Shown: positions 43,352 to 51,506, numbered from the stretch's first letter. The stretch: 64,000 bases of DNA from Brenneria nigrifluens DSM 30175 = ATCC 13028 (GCF_005484965.1 NZ_CP034036.1:2046001-2110000), one strand, 5' to 3'. Numbers and translations are program-made. Notes: a model not told the origin generated them from the letters alone.

Positions 43352-43387
43352 GGTGTTGTACCTGCATAGAAAGGAAGGGGGCTTAAA

Positions 43388-43516
43388 TCATTGCGTTAAT
43401 CCGTAAGCCCGTTTCAGGTGATTCATAGCCAGCCACCATCTTGTTTTGCAGTGGCGGCTAACAGCCTGTTTAGCGATTTCGCGGGCCTCATGAAGCTTCT
43501 CTTTATCGACGGTCAT
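43388..43516 (-). CDS. Small hypothetical phage protein
   Basis: A 42-aa basic peptide, MTVDKEKLHEAREIAKQAVS then RHCKTRWWLAMNHLKRAYGL. Its start overlaps the next upstream gene by 14 bp, supporting it as a coupled gene. Function unknown. Confidence 0.5.
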   Translation of the reverse strand: MTVDKEKLHEAREIAKQAVSRHCKTRWWLAMNHLKRAYGLTQ

Positions 43517-43715
43517 AATCGCGTAGTGGCCTCAATTCACGCTCAGGTACAGAGCTCCAGGGGGTATAGGTCGGGGCGATGCGGTAGTGATATTCGCCGT
43601 GATTAAATCCGAGCACCTCAACGATTTCCCGCGCGCCCAAGGGAGTGCCGTTTTCGCTGAAGGCAATGACTTGATCGCCGACTTTGAACTTTGGTTTTTT
43701 CATTGGCTTGAGCAT
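43503..43715 (-). CDS. Small hypothetical phage protein
   Basis: About 70 aa, with a beta-rich SH3-like pattern (KPKFKVGDQVIAFSENGTPL, REIVEVLGFNHGEYHYRIAP). An alternative start at 43742 adds nine residues. The start at 43715 has AAGGG 7 bp upstream. Function unknown. Confidence 0.65.
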   Translation of the reverse strand: MLKPMKKPKFKVGDQVIAFSENGTPLGAREIVEVLGFNHGEYHYRIAPTYTPWSSVPERELRPLRDYDRR

Positions 43716-43782
43716 ATCGTTACCCTTACTCAGTGGTTTCATTCATGCGCCCGTAATGATTGCGGACGCAGGGTGAAGCCAC

Positions 43783-44100
43783 TCAGCATCCAAGCATGCG
43801 CTCCATGCGCTCCATGCGGTGAATGCGTTCAACTTCTGCCAACTCTCGTGCGGTTCTGCGCTGTTCAACTAACTCGCGCTTTTCCGCAAAAGTAAGCGCT
43901 GTCATATTCGGCACTTTTAACTTGCCGCTACCACCGCATTTAGTGCATGGAACGTCATAGGTACCGGACATGATGCGTTCGTGTTCTTCAGGCTCCATGT
44001 CGGCCCATTCGCTGCTTGTAAAGCCGTTTTCAAAAGCTGGGTTATCCATCTTTCCGTGCCCTTCACAAACATGGCAGATGATAAAACTGTACTTACGCAT
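43783..44100 (-). CDS. DnaJ-type zinc-ribbon phage protein
   Basis: A 105-aa protein with two CxxCxGxGK/G motifs (CHVCEGHGK at 9-17 and CTKCGGSGK at 52-60), as in the DnaJ cysteine-rich region, and a charged helical C-terminus. First gene of the leftward early operon, next to the operators. Precise role unknown. Confidence 0.8.
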   Translation of the reverse strand: MRKYSFIICHVCEGHGKMDNPAFENGFTSSEWADMEPEEHERIMSGTYDVPCTKCGGSGKLKVPNMTALTFAEKRELVEQRRTARELAEVERIHRMERMERMLGC

Positions 44101-44261
44101 ACTGGTTTCCCCTTATTCAGTGGTCTTAATGAAGCGCCCCAGAGGACGCTGTATAAGTCCGCTCCGTATTGCCGGCATCCTGCCTCGCCACGGTTCCGAC
44201 GCATGGTTTAGAGTCGCGCCGTTCGACTTTCAGAGACGGTGTGCTGTCTCGATGAGTTAAA

Positions 44262-44322
44262 AGTACCGCAGGTATTATTGCTGGTCAATACCTAAAGTAT
44301 TAAAATAAATACCGCAAGTATT
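44262..44322. promoter_or_regulatory. Left operator cluster (OL) of the phage repressor, three sites
   Basis: Three 15-bp near-palindromes: AGTACCGCAGGTATT (44262-44276), AATACCTAAAGTATT (44287-44301) and AATACCGCAAGTATT (44308-44322). The same motif occurs three times between cI and cro. The cluster lies just upstream of the leftward operon and should overlap its promoter. Confidence 0.85.
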
Positions 44323-44416
44323 TAATGATTGATTTATAAGTGGATTTATTTTTTATGTGAGGTTGCTTAACGGGCTGGTGGGATAGGTGAGGGGAATTAG
44401 CCAAACGGCAGGTAAA

Positions 44417-44442
44417 AAAATCCCGCCTTGTGGCGGGATTTT
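44417..44442 (-). terminator. Terminator between the exclusion cassette and OL
   Basis: AAAATCCCGCC-TTGT-GGCGGGATTTT, a perfect 11-bp stem with T/A runs on both sides, so possibly bidirectional. It ends the leftward transcript through the DUF2335 gene before the OL operators. Confidence 0.9.
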
Positions 44443-44488
44443 AGTTAGAAGCCTGTGATAAGAGCCATTCGATATGGTGCGTTACATA

Positions 44489-45001
44489 TTAATTATCTTT
44501 GTTATTTCTCTTTAAACGGCCAATGACAAAAACGGAAGCTAACCCGACAAGATTTATGGTTATTAGCGTTCCAGCTAGAGCATCCTTCCCTTCGGCAGCG
44601 AAGTACACACCCAGCCCCAAAACGAACAAGGAAATGATGAACCCCATCCATTGCCCTCTTCTGTCTTTTTTATAACTAAAATCTAGAGCTTTGTCCGTAA
44701 CTTTATGCCTGTGCTGCTGTTCATCTTCTGTTAGCTTGACGAGCCGATTTGCCAACCCTGGCATAATTTGTTCATACTCAGATAACATTTTGGGGGATGG
44801 TACTGGCCCACGAAAAGATTCATGTGCAATAGCCATAATTTTGGGGCTATCGAGAATCCTTTCTAAAACTCCTGGGTTTTCCATAACCTTAGCTTCAAGT
44901 TCACTCGCTATTTTATCAATCTGTTCAGCGTTGGTATCAGCGAGCTCTTGCGAGTGGTCTTTGTGTTCCGATGTTTGATCCGTATCCTTTGGATTCGACA
45001 T
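44489..45001 (-). CDS. DUF2335 membrane protein, candidate superinfection exclusion
   Basis: A 170-aa protein. The soluble N-terminal part includes GPVPSPKMLSEYEQIMPGLA; two C-terminal membrane helices are about residues 118-160 (WMGFIISLFVLGLGVYFAA, AGTLITINLVGLASVFVIG). That is the DUF2335 layout. It lies between cI and OL, where lambdoid phages keep sieB or rexAB. Exclusion of other phages is inference from position. Confidence 0.8.
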   Translation of the reverse strand: MSNPKDTDQTSEHKDHSQELADTNAEQIDKIASELEAKVMENPGVLERILDSPKIMAIAHESFRGPVPSPKMLSEYEQIMPGLANRLVKLTEDEQQHRHKVTDKALDFSYKKDRRGQWMGFIISLFVLGLGVYFAAEGKDALAGTLITINLVGLASVFVIGRLKRNNKDN

Positions 45002-45170
45002 TGTAAGCCTCAATCACTTTTCTAAAATCCGCAGTAATCGCTTCACAATCGCGGCGAAAATTTTCTTTATCGCTTAAGTTACCACCGGCTATGGTGACGT
45101 AATCTGTTGATGGGCTGATATCAAGGATAGAGCCCATAGCACCTAGAAAGCGCCTTGTACTTCTTTTCAT
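44937..45170 (-). CDS. Small hypothetical protein upstream of the DUF2335 gene
   Basis: A 77-aa protein (MKRSTRRFLGAMGSILDISP) that overlaps the DUF2335 gene by 65 bp in another frame. This overlap and pairing suggest that they work together. No family recognised. Confidence 0.65.
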   Translation of the reverse strand: MKRSTRRFLGAMGSILDISPSTDYVTIAGGNLSDKENFRRDCEAITADFRKVIEAYNVESKGYGSNIGTQRPLARAR

Positions 45171-45277
45171 GGGGTTTTCCTCTTATGTAAAACATAACGC
45201 AAACATTGCGTATATGAAGTTTGTACTAAAAGATCCCAATTCGCAATAAGAACAAATTCCAGAGTAAGCGTTATTGC

Positions 45278-45318
45278 AACTATCTAATCGATAGATAGTT
45301 TGACCACAATCATTGTGG
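45278..45318. other. Two adjacent perfect inverted repeats in the immunity region
   Basis: AACTATCTA-ATCGA-TAGATAGTT (45278-45300) is followed after 3 bp by CCACAAT-C-ATTGTGG (45304-45318). They sit in a 400-bp gap (45171-45570) with no gene. They could be regulator sites or form RNA structure. The remainder of the gap shows nothing recognisable. Confidence 0.5.
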
Positions 45319-45570
45319 AGGACGCTTACTACTTCAGTATAGTCCCGTTTTTACATCGTACAGGAAGATTAAACAAAGCATCGTTTGTGGTCTATTTAAC
45401 GCACTTTACTGAAAGTAAGTAACCGAATCTTTGATAAAGTTCCATCAAAACCTTAACAAACTTCATCTTGAGTTACGCGAACCGTCTGTACTCAATGGAC
45501 TGCCGTAGCAGGACCTTGGCCATGATACGGAATAGCGTTGCGTTACACGGTGTGCGTGTTGAGCAAAAAA

Positions 45571-45909
45571 TTATATTAATTCATTGATTTTTCTTTTTAT
45601 TTCTTTCTTTTGATTCTTAAACGTTAACTCCACTTCATCCATTTCTTTTACTAATTTTTCATACTCAGTCCGTACATTATACGAATGAATGAGAGCAATG
45701 GCAGAAGCAATAATGTCTGGCTTGTTATGTCTACCATAAAAGATGCCTTTGGGTTTGTTCATGATCAGGGCGACTCTGTGTTTACACATGTTCCCGATCT
45801 CCCCAGCCCTGCAACTGCATTTTATGCGCAGTTTCCCCGCATCATCAGAAACAACAACATCATACAAATCGCTACCATCACTGCTTGTCGCAAAAAGTTG
45901 ATATTTCAT
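45571..45909 (-). CDS. SWIM zinc-finger-like phage protein
   Basis: A 112-aa protein with a CxC...CxH metal site (CSCRAGEIGNMCKH, residues about 32-45), the SWIM pattern, and a coiled C-terminus (KEMDEVELTFKNQKKEIKRK). It starts 9 bp past the cI stop, so it is probably expressed in the lysogen with cI. Function unknown; a defence or exclusion role is possible. Confidence 0.75.
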   Translation of the reverse strand: MKYQLFATSSDGSDLYDVVVSDDAGKLRIKCSCRAGEIGNMCKHRVALIMNKPKGIFYGRHNKPDIIASAIALIHSYNVRTEYEKLVKEMDEVELTFKNQKKEIKRKINELI

Positions 45910-45918
45910 CCCTCATCC

Positions 45919-46629
45919 TCACACCAGTCGCATCATGGTTTGAACCGCTACGGCGATGATTTTGCAGTTGCCGTTAATCTCTCTCATCGGCCACGCAGGG
46001 TTGAGGCCTTTTAGATAACGCTGACCGCCGTCAATTATAAGTTTTTTGAACGTTGCTTCGTTGGTATCCGTCAACTTTGCCGCCACTAAGCTGCCGTTGA
46101 CCGCTTCACGTCCGGTATCGAACAAGACCAGAGTACCTTCGGGTATGCTCAGCCCAGTGGGTGAGGTCATTGAGTCACCATCAACTCGTAACCAGAACGC
46201 TCGGCCTTGAATTTTAACATCCGATTCGTACCATTCATCGATCTGATCAAGCGTCAGTGGTTCGTCGGCGTCATTCCATGCCCCGGCTTTTACTGAACTG
46301 ATGAGGGGGTATTTAGGTGATGGAGTATACGGGCCAGCATATGTGACGTTCTCGTCAGCCGCGGATGCATATGATGAGGCTTCTAATGCCAATGCAGAGC
46401 TGAAATCAGATATCGAAACTTGCAGAATTTTTGCAAAAGCTGATGCCACAGCAACGTTTAGCGCATTCCTTCCATTCAGGTAATGACCCACAGCGCCCTG
46501 TGTAATATCTAATTCGTCAGCTATTTGCTGCTGGGTAACACCCAGTGTTTTTTTCTTCGACTCGTACAAAGCCTTGAGACGTTTAGCATCTTCGAGCTGT
46601 TCCGTGGTCAGGGTCTTTTTCTTTTCCAT
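45919..46629 (-). CDS. cI: CI-like prophage repressor, S24/LexA family
   Basis: A 236-aa repressor. The N-terminal helix-turn-helix (VTQQQIADELDITQGAVGHY) is at about 30-50. The C-terminal peptidase domain has the Ala-Gly cleavage site in SVKAGAWND, the catalytic Ser in GDSMTSP and Lys in VAAKLTD. It should be inactivated by RecA after DNA damage. It maintains lysogeny by binding the six AATAC-type operators. Confidence 0.95.
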   Translation of the reverse strand: MEKKKTLTTEQLEDAKRLKALYESKKKTLGVTQQQIADELDITQGAVGHYLNGRNALNVAVASAFAKILQVSISDFSSALALEASSYASAADENVTYAGPYTPSPKYPLISSVKAGAWNDADEPLTLDQIDEWYESDVKIQGRAFWLRVDGDSMTSPTGLSIPEGTLVLFDTGREAVNGSLVAAKLTDTNEATFKKLIIDGGQRYLKGLNPAWPMREINGNCKIIAVAVQTMMRLV

Positions 46630-46640
46630 CCGTGAATTCT

Positions 46641-46703
46641 AATACCTACGTTATTAAAAAATGAAATACCGCAAGTATTGTTTTATTTAATACTTTGGGT
46701 ATT
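46641..46703. promoter_or_regulatory. Right operator cluster (OR), three sites
   Basis: AATACCTACGTTATT (46641-46655), AATACCGCAAGTATT (46665-46679) and AATACTTTGGGTATT (46689-46703), evenly spaced 24 bp apart. The middle site is identical to one OL site. The cluster lies between the divergent cI and cro starts and controls both promoters. Confidence 0.88.
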
Positions 46704-46734
46704 ATTGTTTTGTAAGTGAGTTCAGGAGCCAACA

Positions 46735-46944
46735 ATGCAAAAACAAACTCTCGCTGATTTCGTCAGGGAGAACGGTCAGGCGAAAGCGGCTGATGCACTC
46801 GGTGTTCATCAGACTGCAATCAGTAAGGCCGTCCGAACTGGAAGAAAAATTTTTGTCATTCAGCTACCAGATGGTCATGTGGAAGCCGAAGAACTTCGGC
46901 CATTTCCAATCGGCAAAACAAAGATTAACGAATCTGCGGCTTAA
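46735..46944 (+). CDS. cro: Cro-like repressor
   Basis: A 69-aa DNA-binding protein with the Cro/YdaS helix-turn-helix (LADFVRENGQAKAADALGVH, TAISKAVRTG). AGGAG lies 7 bp before the ATG, just past OR. First gene of the rightward early operon. Confidence 0.92.
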   Translation: MQKQTLADFVRENGQAKAADALGVHQTAISKAVRTGRKIFVIQLPDGHVEAEELRPFPIGKTKINESAA

Positions 46945-46969
46945 CGGTAACTACCCAAGGCGAAACGAA

Positions 46970-47434
46970 ATGGTAGACCTCAAAGAAACCATCAAAGCGA
47001 TGTGTAAAGCGTACCCCGGCGGGCGTTCCGCAATGGCTGGCGCGTTGGGCATGACGCTGGCGCAGTTCAACAACAACCTGTACGAGAAAAACGGCTGTCG
47101 CTTTTTCGAGATACATGAACTGGAGGCGATGGAAGACCTGTCCGGCACCAGTTTGCTGGCGGAGTATTTCGCGCAACGTTGCGGCGCTTTGCTGGTGGAC
47201 GTTCCCACATTTGACGATCTGGACCGTGTCGAGCTTTACAACCGCTCAGTATACACCGCGGCGAAGCGTGGGCAGGTCGACCAGATGATTCAGCAGGCCA
47301 TTGAAGATGGCGTTATCGATGAGGTTGAGGCGCGGGAAATCATGCACCTGCACACCAAACACTTAGCCGCTCGTGAAGCTGAAATCCGCTCAATCCTATC
47401 CTTGTTTGGCCGCAATCGCGTCAAACGCGAATAA
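46970..47434 (+). CDS. CII/YmfL-like phage regulatory protein
   Basis: A 154-aa protein in the CII position. The N-terminal region (MCKAYPGGRSAMAGALGMTL, FNNNLYEKNG) is the helix-turn-helix of YmfL-type regulators; the C-terminus is helical. Start 46970 avoids the long overlap with cro that an earlier start would need. Confidence 0.82.
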   Translation: MVDLKETIKAMCKAYPGGRSAMAGALGMTLAQFNNNLYEKNGCRFFEIHELEAMEDLSGTSLLAEYFAQRCGALLVDVPTFDDLDRVELYNRSVYTAAKRGQVDQMIQQAIEDGVIDEVEAREIMHLHTKHLAAREAEIRSILSLFGRNRVKRE

Positions 47435-47488
47435 CGCTGGTGGCCATCTGCCGTAATAACACAACCGTTTGATTATCGGAGGTGCCAG

Positions 47489-47788
47489 ATGGACGCATTC
47501 AACTATGTGAAGCCTGTTATGCCCACGGATTTTGTTCCCGAGGACGGCCCATGGATTCAAGAAATGCTTCGCAAGCTCCCGAGTGTGCAGCGAGCAAAAA
47601 TCGCGCATGAGTACGCGAGAGTTTATAAAAAAAAATTTGATGAAGAGCCGGTCTCATTCAAGCAGGAAAACGCAGGCCGCAAGGAGGCAAACAAACGACT
47701 CAGGGAGTACGTCGAGAAGTTTTACATGGCCAATCAGGGATTCACATCCCCACCGCCGCTAGCGTCACAAGCGAGGGTAGCAGCATGA
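47489..47788 (+). CDS. Hypothetical phage replication-region protein
   Basis: A 99-aa basic helical protein (GPWIQEMLRKLPSVQRAKIA, KKKFDEEPVSFKQENAGRKE). GGAGG precedes the start. Relatives occur upstream of phage replication genes. No defined function. Confidence 0.75.
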   Translation: MDAFNYVKPVMPTDFVPEDGPWIQEMLRKLPSVQRAKIAHEYARVYKKKFDEEPVSFKQENAGRKEANKRLREYVEKFYMANQGFTSPPPLASQARVAA

Positions 47789-47814
47789 ATTTTTGTACCG
47801 GTGTTTTTTTATAC

Positions 47815-47877
47815 GGGGGAGCGGGGAAGGGTAAGAGGGGGGAAAGGGGGGTGATCGGGTTGGGGTGAGGGGGAAGG
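47815..47877 (+). other. G-rich tract with quadruplex potential
   Basis: Eight runs of 3-6 G within about 60 bp on the plus strand, separated by short A/T/C linkers (for example GGGGGAGCGGGGAAGGG). It lies in the 182-bp gap before the helicase gene. It satisfies the usual G-quadruplex pattern several times over. A replication-origin role is possible but unproven. Confidence 0.7.
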
Positions 47878-47970
47878 AACAGCACTACCAAAGAGGGATG
47901 ATCTTAAAGAGATCGATCAGTGAATTGCCGGACGTGGTTATTTATACAGTGGTGAGGTGAAAAACAGGAA

Positions 47971-49509
47971 ATGCTGAACATTACGCCAAATTTAGCGCAA
48001 AGCCGGGGATTGAATTCCCTGCGCCAAAACTGGAAGACAACCGCCAGTTTCATGATTTACAGCCCTGTCGGCAGCGGCAAAACCGGGCTGGCGGCGTTCA
48101 TCACTGATGGGCTGGTCAGTCGCTCCATGCGCGTAATGTTTGTGGCCCCGTATACAGTCCTGCTGGACCAGACGGCAACTCGTTTTGTTGAGTACGGTTT
48201 GCCTGCCGATGAGATTGGCTATGTCTGGCGTGACCATCCTGCATACGATCCGCAGCGCCTGATTCAGATCGCCTCTGCCGACACACTGATCCGCCGTGAA
48301 TTCCCCGACAACATCGACCTGCTGTTTATCGACGAAGCGCACCTGAAGCGCAAAAAGATTCTGGAAGTCATAGACCATCTGACGCAAAACACTGCAACGA
48401 AAGTGATTGGTCTGTCCGGCACGCCGTTTGCCAAGTTCCTGGGTAATTACTATCAGAAACTGATTAAGCCGACGACGATGAAAGAGCTGATCGAGATCGG
48501 CGCACTGAGCAAATATGAATTCTACGCCCCATCCACGCCTGACCTGAGCAGCGTTAAAACTGTAGGTAATAGCGATTACGGCTCGGATTACAACGAAACT
48601 CAACTATCGCGCGTAATGAGCGAAGCGAAGTTGGTAGGGGATATTGTTCAGAACTGGCTGGCGCATGGTGAAAACCGTCAGACCGTATGTTTTTGTGTTG
48701 ACGTAGCCCACGCAAATTTTGTCGCCGTCGAGTTTAACCGCGTTGGCGTTGTGGCTGAAATCATGACGGCGAAAACCCCTCACGACGAACGGCAACTGAT
48801 TATCCGCCGCTTTGAGCAGGGCATCACGAAAATCATCGTCAACGTAGGCGTGCTAGTTGCTGGGTTCGATAGCGATGTGCGCTGCATCATCTACGGACGT
48901 CCCACAAAATCGGAGATTCGCTGGATTCAATGCCTGGGCCGTGGCTTACGCACCGCGCCTGGTAAAGATTACTGCCTGATATTCGATCACTCCGGCACGG
49001 TTCATAAGCTGGGCTATCCCGACGATATCGAATATGACGGCTTGCTATCCAGTTCTGACGGCATGGAAGATGCCCCGGTCAACACGTCAAAACCAGACCA
49101 GCCCGAACGCCTGCCGAAAGAATGCCCTTCATGCCATTACGTGAAACCTGCCGGTATCTACATTTGCCCGAAATGCGGCTTTAAACCGCTGTCCGGTGAG
49201 GATGTTGATACCGATAGGAGTCGCGGATTGACAAAAGTCAGCAAAGCCAAAGAGAAATTCACAGCCGAGCAAAAACAAAGCTGGTGGTCACAAATCCTGT
49301 TTTATCAGCGCATCCGCAGTACCCGGGGCAAGCCGGTCAGCGATGGCTGGTGCTCACACACTTACCGAAAAAAATTCGGCGTATGGCCTAAAGGGTTGCA
49401 CCGCACTCCGCAGGAAACCACACCTGAAGTTATGAATTACATCAAATCGCTGCGCATTGCGTATGCCAAGGCGCAGGAAAAAGCACACAAACAAGAGAAG
49501 GCAGCATGA
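47971..49509 (+). CDS. Superfamily 2 DEAD/DEAH helicase, phage replication
   Basis: A 512-aa helicase. Walker A is GSGKTGL (residues about 33-39), motif II is the DEAH box LLFIDEAH, motif III is GLSGTPFA, and motif VI is QCLGRGLRTAPG. A C-terminal zinc ribbon (CPSCHYVKPAGIYICPKCGF) follows. It is coupled to the primase gene by a 4-bp overlap, forming a helicase-primase pair. Confidence 0.93.
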   Translation: MLNITPNLAQSRGLNSLRQNWKTTASFMIYSPVGSGKTGLAAFITDGLVSRSMRVMFVAPYTVLLDQTATRFVEYGLPADEIGYVWRDHPAYDPQRLIQIASADTLIRREFPDNIDLLFIDEAHLKRKKILEVIDHLTQNTATKVIGLSGTPFAKFLGNYYQKLIKPTTMKELIEIGALSKYEFYAPSTPDLSSVKTVGNSDYGSDYNETQLSRVMSEAKLVGDIVQNWLAHGENRQTVCFCVDVAHANFVAVEFNRVGVVAEIMTAKTPHDERQLIIRRFEQGITKIIVNVGVLVAGFDSDVRCIIYGRPTKSEIRWIQCLGRGLRTAPGKDYCLIFDHSGTVHKLGYPDDIEYDGLLSSSDGMEDAPVNTSKPDQPERLPKECPSCHYVKPAGIYICPKCGFKPLSGEDVDTDRSRGLTKVSKAKEKFTAEQKQSWWSQILFYQRIRSTRGKPVSDGWCSHTYRKKFGVWPKGLHRTPQETTPEVMNYIKSLRIAYAKAQEKAHKQEKAA

Positions 49510-50471
49510 ACACAGCAAAGGCAGCAATAGGCCGTTGGCCGGAAATATTCGAATACTACGGGTTACCGCCAGTGACGGGGAAAAACCATTTTAAGGGGGA
49601 ATGTCCGCTGTGTGGTCGCCGCGGCAAACTCCGCATTGACGACAAGAACGGCACAGGCTCCTACATCTGCGTCTGTGGATCGGGCGATGGCTGGTCAATG
49701 CTGACAAAAGCCACGGGAAAGGATTTCAAGACGCTGGCGCCGGAAGTGGATCGGCTGATCGGCAACGTATATGTGCGGGGTAATGAAGCGCCGATAAAAA
49801 ACCAGACAGTGGCCAGCCGGGAAAAGGTTATCCGCAAATTCCCTACATTGTCTCAGCTGCGCAGCACTGACGCCGCCAAATATTTATTGAACCGTGGCAT
49901 TACCAGCCTACCCACTGATGCCGTGCGCTACTGCGATAGCCAACGTGCCGTAGGCAAGGTATTCCAGGCCATCTACTCACTGGCCACTGACGATAAAGGG
50001 ATACTGTGTTACCTGCATCGAACGCTGCTGGACGGCGACAAAAAAGCGGACATAGGCGCATCACAGAAAAAGCTGATGAAGCTGCAGGAGGATAACTATC
50101 TTGAACATGCCAATTCCGTGGCCATTCGCATGTTTCCCGTTGCGACGACGTTGGGAATTGCCGAAGGAATAGAGACGGCGCTGTCATGCCATCAGATAAC
50201 GGGCTGCAACACCTGGGCGGTACTAAACACCAACTTCATGAAGAAGTTCCGCGCTCCTCGTGGCGTCACTCACTTAATCATTTTTTCTGACATGGATAAC
50301 AATGCCGCGGGTCATGCTGCCGCTTTCGTGTGTGCCAATGCCAATCTGCTGGCAAAAAACGACATTCAGCGGGTATCCGTTCGCTGGCCGCGTAGTGGTG
50401 ATTTTAACGACCTGTTGACGGCCGGCCGTGAGGTGTACGAACAAACATTTTACCGGGAGGGCGTGCAATGA
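49506..50471 (+). CDS. Phage DNA primase with zinc-finger and TOPRIM domains
   Basis: A 321-aa primase. The N-terminal zinc finger is CPLCGRRGKLRIDD...CVCGSGDGW (about 32-60), and the TOPRIM part has the catalytic Glu in GIAEGIETALS and the Asp pair in IIFSDMDNNAAG. It works with the helicase encoded just upstream and overlaps the next gene. Confidence 0.9.
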   Translation: MNTAKAAIGRWPEIFEYYGLPPVTGKNHFKGECPLCGRRGKLRIDDKNGTGSYICVCGSGDGWSMLTKATGKDFKTLAPEVDRLIGNVYVRGNEAPIKNQTVASREKVIRKFPTLSQLRSTDAAKYLLNRGITSLPTDAVRYCDSQRAVGKVFQAIYSLATDDKGILCYLHRTLLDGDKKADIGASQKKLMKLQEDNYLEHANSVAIRMFPVATTLGIAEGIETALSCHQITGCNTWAVLNTNFMKKFRAPRGVTHLIIFSDMDNNAAGHAAAFVCANANLLAKNDIQRVSVRWPRSGDFNDLLTAGREVYEQTFYREGVQ

Positions 50472-50851
50472 ATACGCAGGTAACGCCGGTGCTGGCGCTG
50501 GCAATCGACGAAGAGCCGCCGGCCGGGTTTATGCTGCTCCCGAAGTTGGCGCGCTGGGAATGTGATAAATACACGCGGTGGGTTAAGTCACAGCAGTGCT
50601 GTGGATGTGGCAACCCCGCCGACGACCCACATCACATCATCGGTCATGGCATGGGCGGGATGGGAACAAAACCACATGACCTGTTTACTATTCCACTCTG
50701 CCGGGATTGCCATAACGCATTACACAGAGACGCCAAATCATGGGAAGCCGAGCATGGAAGCCAGGTTGATTTGCTGTTTCATTTTCTGAACAGGGCGCTG
50801 GGCATCGGTGCCATAACGGTTGGCCGATTGAAGGGGGCAAAAAATGCGTGA
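50468..50851 (+). CDS. DUF968-type HNH protein (Ref-like nuclease)
   Basis: A 127-aa protein with an HNH/zinc site (CCGCGNPADDPHHIIGHGMG, LCRDCHNALHR). The family includes P1 Ref, a RecA-dependent nuclease, and NinB-region proteins of lambdoid phages. It overlaps primase and Q by a few bases, so it belongs to the early operon. Confidence 0.88.
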   Translation: MNTQVTPVLALAIDEEPPAGFMLLPKLARWECDKYTRWVKSQQCCGCGNPADDPHHIIGHGMGGMGTKPHDLFTIPLCRDCHNALHRDAKSWEAEHGSQVDLLFHFLNRALGIGAITVGRLKGAKNA

Positions 50852-51239
50852 TATTCAGCAGGTATTAGAGCTATGGGGTGCATGGGTGGCGGATAATCCC
50901 TGCGAGGTTTATTACGCGCCAATCGCAGCCGGATTCAAGGGACTCATCCCCAACAAAATCAAATCGCGCCAGCAGTGCAGTGATGATGACGGCCTGATCA
51001 TTTCCAGTTGCATGGCATTACTGAACAAAAAGAATCAGGACGACCACGACCTGCTTTTTGACTACTACGTCTTTGGCAAAACGTTTATGCAACTGGCCTC
51101 AAAACTCCATTGCTCTGATACCCACGTTGGCAAACGGCTGCAAAAGGCAGAGGGAACAATCGACGGTATGTTGATGGCGCTGGATATCTCGCTGGAAATG
51201 GATCGCACTCATCAGCGTGGGGCCGTACCCATTTCTTGA
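50844..51239 (+). CDS. Late antiterminator Q-like protein
   Basis: A 131-aa protein of the phage antitermination Q family (QQVLELWGAWVADNPCEVYY, helix-turn-helix LASKLHCSDTHVGKRL). It is the last gene of the early rightward operon and should switch on lysis and head genes downstream. The c4 promoter begins at its stop codon. Confidence 0.88.
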   Translation: MRDIQQVLELWGAWVADNPCEVYYAPIAAGFKGLIPNKIKSRQQCSDDDGLIISSCMALLNKKNQDDHDLLFDYYVFGKTFMQLASKLHCSDTHVGKRLQKAEGTIDGMLMALDISLEMDRTHQRGAVPIS

Positions 51240-51265
51240 CCTTTTATGATATCCGGGGCTATATT
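51236..51265 (+). promoter_or_regulatory. Promoter of the C4 RNA-antirepressor operon
   Basis: TTGACC, 18-bp spacer, TATATT, a good sigma-70 promoter. Transcription would start near 51272 and give the small RNA ending at 51346, with readthrough into the antirepressor gene. Confidence 0.7.
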
Positions 51266-51271
51266 CCCATT

Positions 51272-51347
51272 GCAGCCGCAAAATCGGTTGTCGGGATTAG
51301 CCTCCTGGATATCACTACAGCGCATAGCCGCGTTAGCGGTTTTTTTA
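51272..51347 (+). ncRNA. c4: C4-type antisense RNA controlling the antirepressor
   Basis: A roughly 75-nt RNA with hairpins and a terminator at its end, in the position and size of P1/P7 C4 RNA. Its segments GATTAGCCTC (51295-51304) and ATCACTACAG (51311-51320) are complementary to CTGTAGTGA (51412-51420) and AGGCTAACC (51427-51435) in the downstream leader. Pairing would block expression of the antirepressor. The family resemblance is from memory; the complementarity is read directly. Confidence 0.75.
51326..51346 (+). terminator. Terminator of the C4 RNA
   Basis: GCCGC-GTTA-GCGG followed by seven T, 21 bp in all. It ends the small RNA before the antirepressor leader. Confidence 0.85.
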
Positions 51348-51411
51348 TGCGTAAAGCACACCCATACCTGAATTATGGTGGGCTGGCGGGGGCGCTTCGG
51401 CGCGCCGGGTT

Positions 51412-51495
51412 CTGTAGTGACCGGTAAGGCTAACCTCGTCAGTTCACCACCCAAGATTAGCCTCAACGGTGGTGATAACGTCCAAATCACTACAG
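51412..51495 (+). promoter_or_regulatory. Antirepressor leader: C4 target and alternative hairpins
   Basis: The target segment (51412-51435) is followed by second copies of the C4 segments, GATTAGCCTC (51455-51464) and ATCACTACAG (51486-51495), the last reaching the ribosome site. The target can pair with either C4 RNA or these copies. TCACCACC/GGTGGTGA (51444-51451/51468-51475) gives a further stem. The leader can thus form mutually exclusive structures. Confidence 0.65.
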
Positions 51496-51506
51496 AGGTC
51501 ATTATT

